From Monoplex corrugatus (Eukaryota > Mollusca > Gastropoda > Littorinimorpha > Ranellidae): a DNA stretch of 64,000 nt. Positions 61,024-64,000 of this stretch are shown here, one piece after another. The notes below the pieces were generated by a model. The model did no database searches, was not told the origin of the DNA, and saw only the letters and a list, made by a program, of their open reading frames with translations. The DNA lies in NCBI GenBank assembly GCA_030674185.1, contig JAPXFY010000016.1, positions 38,209,966-38,273,965 of the forward strand. Direction: 5' to 3'. Every line of letters begins with the position of its first letter. Positions within the stretch are counted from its first letter, which is position 1. Position numbers and translations under genes: made by a program.

Positions 61024-61538
61024 GTATCAGTAAACAAACTCTTGACTACAGGATGACACTGCCAACATCGTAAGAATAACTACTGGCCGACACTGAAAAC
61101 CTGATACAAAACACTAACACAAAACAGCGACGTCCATCCTATTTAGAGATCTGACAGATTTACTTCCCCTGAATACAGATTTAATTCCCCTAAATACCCT
61201 GGCCCAACGCATACATCCACCAAATCTCCCCCTCTATCTGCTATCACCCCTGTTCAAACATACATGCACATCCAGACCACACACCCACCCACACACACAC
61301 ATATCCCAAACACATCTCCACACCCTGCACGTCCCCTTCACACACACACAACATTCTCACCAATCGATGTTGACTTCCATGTGACTATCGAAGAAGGTCA
61401 CGACCTCTGAAGTCACGTGACGGAAGCCTTCCAGCCGGGCCCGGATGAGGCCCATCCTCTCTGGCAGCCGTATCAACTTCACCAGGTTGGTGGGGAAGTG
61501 TTCCCTGATGAAATGGTCCAGGTCGTTCTTCAGGGACT
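34751..61538 (-). CDS. Polypeptide GalNAc-transferase, gene model (3' part)
   Basis: Gene-level entry, minus strand: 61538-61361, 60806-60603, 59168-59051, 57756-57571, 57012-56878, 53256-53152, 50669-50535, 35173-34751. Every junction keeps phase, giving 493 residues plus a split first codon, then TGA. Features in order: the end of the GT-A core with DSH at residues 50-52, WGGEN at 156-160, CSKLGH (His 184), then a ricin-B domain (about 274-395) built from exons 6-8, then a tail of about 98 residues. Family knowledge: GT27 enzymes are Golgi type II membrane proteins that transfer GalNAc from UDP-GalNAc to Ser/Thr, and their lectin domain binds existing GalNAc. The transmembrane and stem parts lie upstream of the window. 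The paralogue cannot be assigned by eye. Confidence 0.93.
35210..35720. repeat. AACATCAACA-type array beside the terminal exon acceptor
   Basis: Imperfect AAC/ATC/ATT units and then 15-24-bp units such as cagcatcaacaacattat. It starts about 40 bp from the exon-8 acceptor, inside the last intron. Confidence 0.93.
35944..36750 (+). mobile_element. LINE-A remnant split by a LINE-B insertion
   Basis: Plus strand: [49 protein letters not shown], then NITDI up to 36270. The frame resumes at 36618 with [18 protein letters not shown]. The first window element has the uninterrupted NITDISGQNIQEI, so 36271-36617 is an insertion. Confidence 0.85.
36271..36617 (-). mobile_element. LINE-B 3' end nested in LINE-A
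   Basis: Minus strand: [40 protein letters not shown] and [15 protein letters not shown], followed by a GAT-repeat tail. acatc occurs on both sides (36266-36270, 36618-36622) as a probable target-site duplication. 5' truncated to 347 bp. Confidence 0.85.
36781..38065 (+). mobile_element. LINE-C reverse transcriptase remnants
   Basis: RT-like pieces: [35 protein letters not shown], then [20 protein letters not shown]. After a gap with CA/GCAC and poly-C runs (37400-37480), [20 protein letters not shown] and WTLLADSQK follow. The FADD-type catalytic motif is FVNS, so the enzyme is dead. ACC/ATC-rich repeats fill 37.75-37.95 kb. Confidence 0.7.
38085..38290. repeat. About 215-bp interspersed repeat, copy 2
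   Basis: Matches 6425-6645 (gactgggtccgaatgtgtca, ggtgaggcattgatgctctg). Foldback ends: ctccccactttgcc..ccga with cgga..ggtgggag. Confidence 0.65.
38796..39175 (+). mobile_element. tRNA-derived SINE
   Basis: The tRNA-like head starts gtcgccttggtgtagtgg. A box tggtgtagtgg (38803-38813) and B box ggttcgaatcc (38847-38857) both fit the RNA polymerase III consensus. A body with cacaggtgtctgtgtctctt and ggcctgggtgacacc follows, ending in (ATC)n. Diverged relatives lie at 50.93-51.21 and 51.23-51.69 kb. Confidence 0.85.
39290..40640. repeat. Degenerate tandem repeats inside the duplication
   Basis: 39.29-39.62 kb: about 60-bp units with aaccacaagtgctgcagaat. 40.06-40.62 kb: about 60-bp units with aataacaccaacactaacag and gaatattcataaacataccac. 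The corresponding unit-2 copies lie at 45.53-46.86 kb. Confidence 0.65.
41220..41660 (+). mobile_element. LINE-D C-terminal remnant, unit 1
   Basis: Same sequence as 47.46-47.90 kb but with a 1-bp loss near 41371 (tttctggacag) and a 1-bp gain near 41445 (ggaggaacaat), which break the frame. Confidence 0.55.
42171..42977 (+). mobile_element. LINE-A with nested LINE-B, unit 2
   Basis: Duplicate of 35944-36750; the nested minus-strand LINE-B is at 42498-42844. Identical at the junctions, so the nesting predates the duplication. Confidence 0.85.
43008..44293 (+). mobile_element. LINE-C remnants, unit 2
   Basis: Duplicate of 36781-38065, with a different length of GCAC and poly-C runs (43646-43695) and one base missing near 43531. 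Confidence 0.7.
44313..44520. repeat. About 215-bp interspersed repeat, unit 2
   Basis: Duplicate of 38085-38290. Confidence 0.65.
45031..45410 (+). mobile_element. tRNA-derived SINE, unit 2
   Basis: Duplicate of the SINE at 38796, with A and B boxes unchanged. Confidence 0.85.
47455..47898 (+). mobile_element. LINE-D C-terminal domain, open in unit 2
   Basis: [27 protein letters not shown], then after a stop [40 protein letters not shown] and a further 60 residues to TGA at 47896-47898. The pattern (KY..LA..LR..G......E.G..G......Y..LK.L...G......A......AE.SS.W.W..R) resembles the C-terminus of some LINE polyproteins. The last 60 residues are unrecognised. Confidence 0.55.
48295..49640. 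repeat. CA and ATC microsatellites with unique DNA
   Basis: (CA)n at about 48452-48590 and (ATC)n/(GTC)n at 48830-49080. The rest, including 49.1-49.64 kb, shows no gene I can recognise. Confidence 0.85.
49640..50350. repeat. Minisatellite, 41- and 64-bp units
   Basis: The core tttacatggaaacttacttt + ctcagaggataaagc recurs about 14 times. A longer unit with tatactttcccagatgacat is itself repeated at 49.73-50.03 kb. About 180 bp from the exon-7 donor. Confidence 0.9.
50535..50669 (-). CDS. GalNAc-transferase exon 7 of window (ricin-B beta repeat)
   Basis: A 45-codon, phase-0 exon with acceptor aatttcag and donor gtaagtcca. It encodes [19 protein letters not shown] then [20 protein letters not shown] and W. 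The C...W spacing matches a QxW-type lectin repeat. Confidence 0.88.
50925..51213 (-). mobile_element. Diverged tRNA-derived SINE, reverse
   Basis: The reverse complement begins gtcgctaaggtgatgtagtt, has a decayed B box gagttccgatcccatt, then cgtgctatgggttcattggg and caccacagatgtctgta, matching the SINE at 38.8 kb along its length. Confidence 0.7.
51230..51690 (+). mobile_element. Diverged SINE, forward, interrupted
   Basis: Plus strand: tgttccaatccccatcactt (B-box region), taggctcaccgggcactcag, gtgtgtctgtgtctcttag, then a GTTT run with unrelated DNA, then tagagtacagccctgttata matching the SINE end. Confidence 0.55.
51975..53150. repeat. 61-bp minisatellite starting at the exon-6 donor
   Basis: About 19 units of gaaggcagtaacagatgatg + gaggagcagacagaaaataa + acaaacaaacataaaca. 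Read on the minus strand, the intron's first bases gtcactatcgtctgtttat are the first unit (others: gttactgccttctgtttat). Minus-strand frames of 461 and 502 codons cross the array and are by-products. Confidence 0.95.
53152..53256 (-). CDS. GalNAc-transferase exon 6 of window (ricin-B alpha repeat)
   Basis: A 35-codon exon, phase 0 at both ends, encoding [13 protein letters not shown] then [16 protein letters not shown]. The CLD and C-x-n segment fit the first repeat of the lectin domain. The acceptor is a long TG/CA repeat ending gtgcag. The donor gtcactatc is the first unit of a 61-bp minisatellite. Confidence 0.88.
53257..53430. repeat. CA microsatellite at the exon-6 acceptor
   Basis: (CA)n with AACACA and ATAC variants begins immediately next to the exon-6 acceptor (minus strand gtgtgtgcag). 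Confidence 0.97.
53545..53612. repeat. Half of the foldback element
   Basis: tctggtggataggatgaggg, then ttttgttttcctatcatggct, matches the right arm and flank of the element at 55.72-55.79 kb. Confidence 0.55.
53620..54205. repeat. 59-bp minisatellite, about 10 units
   Basis: The unit is aagtaacacttgtcaataat + aatgacatcagcatcaagga + aacacgagtaagggagtga. A further diverged unit lies at 55306-55375, beyond the interspersed repeat, so that repeat interrupts the array. Confidence 0.92.
54206..55305 (+). repeat. About 560-bp interspersed repeat, copy 2, internally expanded
   Basis: The 5' part matches copies at 21.95 and 56.25 kb and the 3' end ctgcacagtcggctggactt + taaatc is conserved. Between them (54635-55190) a 47-bp unit (tactaatgtgtgcaaatgta + ttgatatgagtacttttg) is repeated about 11-12 times; the other copies have it once. 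Confidence 0.85.
55545..55602 (-). pseudogene. Relic of exon-5 donor end (distant copy)
   Basis: Plus-strand aacaaacacatgatcctcac + ggcgccccat..cagcatta..tttcccc..aggtgttcttta matches the real exon-5 end at 56868-56940 with an internal gap. A GTGAGG donor-like sequence remains at the equivalent place. Confidence 0.6.
55624..55822. repeat. Nested palindrome of the TTAACCCTTT family
   Basis: The inner palindrome 55668-55759 (aacttaaccctttcactccc paired with its complement) is flanked by an additional left-arm copy (55628-55665) and an additional right-arm copy (55785-55822). Confidence 0.8.
55823..56190. other. Unassigned intron sequence
   Basis: A G/C-richer stretch with ggggtccaggggggccgc and inverted short repeats (ggggcagagccccttgtggggg). 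No coding potential recognised; it could be part of another transposable element. Confidence 0.4.
56195..56262 (-). pseudogene. Relic of exon-5 donor end (near copy)
   Basis: cccccataagggtacagttt, then cagatgt and gaggtacca, align with exon 5 at 56896-56943 (ccccataagggtacagttca, cagatgt, taggtacca). The donor is decayed. It is directly joined to the next interspersed repeat. Confidence 0.75.
56263..56830 (+). repeat. About 560-bp interspersed repeat, copy 3
   Basis: Matches copies at 21.95 and 54.2 kb, ending ctatgcaatcggctgggcct + ttaacaaaaataacaataac. It ends about 48 bp from the exon-5 donor. Confidence 0.8.
56878..57012 (-). CDS. GalNAc-transferase exon 5 of window
   Basis: A 45-codon, phase-0 exon with acceptor ttttatcag and donor gtaagtatc. 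It encodes [20 protein letters not shown] then [19 protein letters not shown], the conserved linker that ends the catalytic domain (GDLTER..LR..L.CKSF.WYL..IWPEL). Two relics of its donor end are found further into intron 5. Confidence 0.93.
57112..57545. repeat. TG microsatellites between exons 4 and 5
   Basis: Long pure (TG)n blocks at 57130-57211 and 57409-57480 with degenerate GTGC/GTAT tracts between them. They occupy nearly the whole intron, ending about 25 bp from the exon-4 donor. Confidence 0.97.
57571..57756 (-). CDS. GalNAc-transferase exon 4 of window
   Basis: A 62-codon exon, phase 0 at both ends, with acceptor ctgtgaacag and donor gtaaccatc. It begins [20 protein letters not shown]; the His of LGH corresponds to the metal-binding His of the family. 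It continues with [20 protein letters not shown] and ends PQMK. Two degenerate copies of its first 66 bases lie in the upstream intron at about 58.0 and 58.1 kb. Confidence 0.93.
58007..58072 (-). pseudogene. Exon-4 acceptor-end relic 1
   Basis: gggccgtgcgatatggccca + acttggaacacac matches exon 4 at 57691-57756. One base is missing in ATCTG-ATG and the acceptor CAG has become CAA, so it should not be spliced. Confidence 0.85.
58124..58190 (-). pseudogene. Exon-4 acceptor-end relic 2
   Basis: gggccgtgcgatgtggccca + acttggaacacaccgtgtg matches exon 4 and relic 1. The acceptor is likewise changed (gcaaatgtgg), and no donor follows. Confidence 0.85.
58430..59030. repeat. ACACC/CATCAC-rich array
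   Basis: Irregular ACACC, CACATCACACC and ATACC units fill the intron up to about 20 bp from the exon-3 donor. Thr/His-rich frames are by-products. Confidence 0.93.
59051..59168 (-). CDS. GalNAc-transferase exon 3 of window (WGGEN)
   Basis: A 118-nt exon with acceptor tttgctgacag and donor gtaagacca. It encodes [16 protein letters not shown] then [25 protein letters not shown] is the canonical GT27 segment containing the catalytic-site Glu. The usual PTMAGGLF-like stretch is replaced by [10 protein letters not shown], an uncommon variant. Confidence 0.93.
59250..59300 (-). repeat. 3' tail of the 560-bp interspersed repeat
   Basis: The reverse complement reads ctgtgcagtcggccgggctt + taaacaacaataactataac, the family's conserved end. 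Confidence 0.7.
59333..59501 (+). mobile_element. LINE-E C-terminal zinc-knuckle remnant
   Basis: The frame ending TGA at 59499-59501 reads [37 protein letters not shown] and [10 protein letters not shown]. The C..C...C.SRIGL.SH.R.C pattern is typical of the C-terminus of some animal LINE polyproteins. Confidence 0.65.
59555..59915. repeat. Degenerate repeat, CAATCTTGACAATCATGGC
   Basis: Irregular units of about 39-57 bp containing caatcttgacaatcatggca + actataatcatgac. Confidence 0.85.
60005..60230 (+). mobile_element. Putative second SINE family
   Basis: A tRNA-like head (gtgtctagaccacttgcctg, weak B box caggtttgattgtc) is followed by aacctaagtcccgtgtgca and acacgtaaaagatcccaac. A reverse relative lies at 63.86-64.00 kb. 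Confidence 0.45.
60385..60500. repeat. CA microsatellite
   Basis: Pure (CA)n, about 100 bp from the exon-2 donor. Confidence 0.97.
60603..60806 (-). CDS. GalNAc-transferase exon 2 of window
   Basis: A 204-nt exon. The acceptor is gatatggtacag and the donor gtaagtagg. It completes W-LQPLL, then encodes [36 protein letters not shown] and DVMDPLP. FDW.L.F is a family motif before the catalytic loop. The intron sequence beside the acceptor is a CA/AACACA microsatellite. Confidence 0.92.
60820..61022. repeat. CA/AACACA microsatellite at the exon-2 acceptor
   Basis: Begins about 12 bp from the exon-2 acceptor (minus strand gtgtgtgatatggtacag). Confidence 0.97.
61361..61538 (-). CDS. GalNAc-transferase exon 1 of window (DxH motif)
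   Basis: A 178-nt exon. The acceptor is gacttgtcag and the donor gtgagaatg. It encodes [10 protein letters not shown].., [15 protein letters not shown] and [20 protein letters not shown] and the D-S-H metal/UDP motif are diagnostic of GT27 enzymes. The usual Cys after DSH is Met here (DSHMEVN). The exon ends TG|, the Trp codon being completed in the next exon. Confidence 0.92.
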
Positions 61539-61550
61539 CTGACAAGTCAT

Positions 61551-62080
61551 AATCACAGTCATACCAACATTAGTCACCATAACAAGGCTTTTACATACTG
61601 CACTCTTCCAACAGACCCTGACAATTCATCATGATAATTACATTATTCATTACAATAAAGAATTTACATACCGCACTCCCAGAACACACCATTTTGAACT
61701 CTTACATGTCGCGGGGGTTTTGTTGTTTTGTTACATTTTGTTTTGTTTTTGTTTGGTTTGGTTTTCGTTATCCTTTGCTTTACTTTGGTTTTTGTTGTTG
61801 TTATTTTGTTTTGTTTTGTGAAATCACTCCTCCAGGGAACTGTTGAAATAGGGAGACCAAGGAGAAGACGAAAAAGAAACCCGATGAACTGACAACATTG
61901 CGGAATGCAGAGAGAAACCATTTGCAGAGACCCAGGTTTTGGCAAATAACTGACAGAGCTGGAGGAATCTGGTGAACAGTCGGGCACCCAATGACTCTAC
62001 ACAGAGTTACAGGAGAAGGAGAAGATGACAAAAGATGTGACAGCAGGTTTACCACGTACAATCCAACTTACTCTCACAGG
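61551..62080. other. Intron, no exon recognised
   Basis: Upstream (5') intron of the transferase. Contains GTTTT-rich DNA at about 61.72-61.82 kb. No further exon identified. Confidence 0.5.
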
Positions 62081-62084
62081 AGAT

Positions 62085-62295
62085 AGTACACTACCACTGT
62101 GCATTAGTACACTACCACTGTGCATTAGTACACTACCACTGTGCATTAGTACACTACCACTGTGCATTAGTACACTACCACTGTGCATTAGTACACTATC
62201 ACTGTGCATTAGTACGCTACCACTGTGCATTAGTACGCTACCACTGTGCATTAGTACACTACCACTGTGCATTAGTACACTACCACTGTGCATTG
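62085..62295. repeat. 21-bp minisatellite, 10 copies
   Basis: The unit ctaccactgtgcattagtaca is nearly perfect. The 7-codon period keeps frames open on both strands. Confidence 0.97.
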
Positions 62296-62299
62296 TCAC

Positions 62300-63005
62300 C
62301 CAGTTTTCTGTTTGCCAGCATTTACGGACAGATACTAGTTGTTGATTTTTTCTAACTGTACCAGAGACAACTCCTTTGTTGCCACACTTCTGTAAGAGAT
62401 GATAAGAGCATGCTGCACAAAGGATCCATGTTTATCTTCCAGATGTGCTTAGGGCATACTCCCCACACGACCTGTGTTCATCGTCCAGATATGCTAAGGG
62501 TATGCTCCACACAGAACAGCTTATCCATGGCCTTGGAGAGTGACTCTATGCACACTGAATTTATTCCAAGCACAGAGTTGCTATCTTGAGAAAGTGAAAA
62601 TGAAACTGGGGACTGAGAGCTATAATGACTACACTATTCTGGTAGCTGATATCGTCGTCTACGAATAAATAAAGACATGTACTCATCAGCATCAGCATCA
62701 TGGGCGGACAAACTTCCCAATGAAGTCAACGACCAGGGCGGAGGGACCCCGAAGTGTTCAACCACTTGGTTGAAGAAAGGATGACAGCTTGGGTCAAGAG
62801 TCACACACCTAACAGGCGGAGGGTATCCTAACTTTGCTTTGTGTGTTTCGTTCGTTATTTCTTTTAACGTCTATTCACATATGTGCTTTTAGACGAGTTT
62901 GTGTGTTTGTATGTGTTTGTGTGCGTATTTGTGTAAATGAGGCATGGACAGAATGACAACTGCGGTCAGAGGTCACATGATGTGTATACCCTAGCTCAGT
63001 ATCTT
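62300..63005. other. No gene recognised
   Basis: Unique-looking intronic or upstream sequence with no tandem repeat or protein motif that I can support. Confidence 0.4.
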
Positions 63006-63009
63006 CTGT

Positions 63010-63023
63010 GTGTGTGTGTGTGT

Positions 63024-63067
<44 letters not shown>

Positions 63068-63112
63068 TGTGTGTGTGTCTGTGTGTGTGTGTGTGTGCGC
63101 GCGCGCGTATGT

Positions 63113-63187
<75 letters not shown>

Positions 63188-63195
63188 TGTTCATG
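63010..63195. repeat. GT microsatellite
   Basis: (GT)n with a short (GC)n at about 63098-63107. Confidence 0.97.
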
Positions 63196-63429
63196 TGTGC
63201 AAGCATCAGCACATCCGCACTGTGTCTGTGAATAATTGTACTCATGTATATCACTTGGCTCTTATTTTTACTATAGTTCCTTAATACTTACGTTACTAGA
63301 GTTCCTAATACTTATTTTCATTTCATGTTTTGTCATGGTGTTTTTACTTGATGGAATGTTTTTATAATGTTCTGTCCCCGTAAAGGCCAACAAGCATGCT
63401 TCTGATATGGACCGTTCACTCTGCATAGT

Positions 63430-63433
63430 TGAA

Positions 63434-63468
<35 letters not shown>

Positions 63469-63690
63469 TATTATTATTATTATTATCATCATCATCTTCA
63501 TTTTTATTATCATTATTATTATCATCATTATTATTATCATTATCATTATCATTGTTGTTATTATTATTATTACTATCATCATCATCATCACCTTCATCAT
63601 TTTCTTCATCATTGTCTTTGTTATTATTATCATTATTTATCATCATCATCACCATCATCATCGTCATTAGTATTATCATTTTTATCTAAA
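63430..63690. repeat. ATT/ATC trinucleotide array
   Basis: (ATT)n grading into (ATC)n. Confidence 0.97.
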
Positions 63691-63859
63691 AATAATCAAA
63701 GACATATATCATCATTACAAACGAACAAGGGCACATCATCTACAAACAAAAAAGGCATATAGTCATCCACAAATAAACAAGACATAAATGATGAACAAAT
63801 GAAGAAATTATCCCTTTCCAGCGAAGACAATAGACGTCACCCCACCGGCCGAACACATT

Positions 63860-64000
63860 CCACGAAAATGGCTTTTACTAGAAAATGTTCTCGGGAATGG
63901 ATGACATCACTGTTCCCTTGGGTTCTTTAACATGCACTGGGTGTGTGGTGCTTAATGGGACTTAGGTTTTCCGTCTCATACCAAAAGGCTTAGCACCTAG
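63860..64000 (-). mobile_element. Second SINE family, reverse, cut by the window end
   Basis: The reverse complement carries gagacggaaaacctaagtcc + cattaagcacc and agtgcatgttaaagaaccca, matching the 60.1-60.2 kb element in order. Confidence 0.5.

Noticed and set aside
62690..62830. Possible further transferase exon upstream
   Set aside because: No GT27 motif and no paired splice sites in the required phase; left unannotated.

Overview
The window is nuclear DNA of an animal, most probably a marine mollusc (inference). Its genes are split by GT-AG introns, codons divide across exons in matching phases, and intergenic and intronic DNA is dominated by micro- and minisatellites, LINE 3' ends, tRNA-derived SINEs, a mariner remnant and a Penelope-like remnant. 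There is no bacterial gene organisation, rRNA, CRISPR or operon. Most long open frames are tandem arrays that lack stop codons by chance.

Two real genes are recognisable, in convergent orientation. (1) Plus strand, about 1.45-11.47 kb: the 3' part of a homologue of SHFL (Shiftless, C19orf66/UPF0515), the vertebrate interferon-induced zinc-ribbon protein that blocks programmed -1 ribosomal frameshifting. Four exons are firm and one upstream exon is tentative; the N-terminus lies outside the window. (2) Minus strand, 61.54 to 34.75 kb: the 3' part of a polypeptide N-acetylgalactosaminyltransferase (GT27). Eight exons run from just before the DxH metal motif through the catalytic domain and a three-repeat ricin-B lectin domain to an unusual Met/Gln/Gly/Pro-rich C-terminal tail. 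Splice phases agree across every junction in both genes.

Layout: 0-1.2 kb LINE debris; 1.4-11.5 kb SHFL exons separated by a 1.7-kb pentanucleotide array, CTGT, TG, CA and TTG arrays, a mariner remnant, a LINE and a 3-kb 50-bp minisatellite; 11.5-34.5 kb intergenic DNA made of satellites (a 39-bp unit over 5.7 kb, a 29-bp unit over 2.1 kb, a 20-bp unit over 3 kb) with scattered repeats and a Penelope-like endonuclease remnant; 34.75-61.5 kb the transferase gene. Its last intron holds a near-identical 6.2-kb tandem duplication full of nested LINEs and a SINE. 61.5-64 kb is upstream intron with small repeats.

The most unusual structural signal is that tandem arrays repeatedly start at, or contain, splice sites. 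The terminal SHFL exon's acceptor is the last unit of a 50-bp minisatellite of about 60 units, most of which carry an AG at the acceptor position. The exon-B donor is the first unit of a CTGT array. The transferase exon-6 donor is the first unit of a 61-bp minisatellite. Two transferase exon ends (exon 4 acceptor, exon 5 donor) exist as extra degenerate copies inside the adjacent introns. This suggests serial duplication of exon boundaries as a source of minisatellites.
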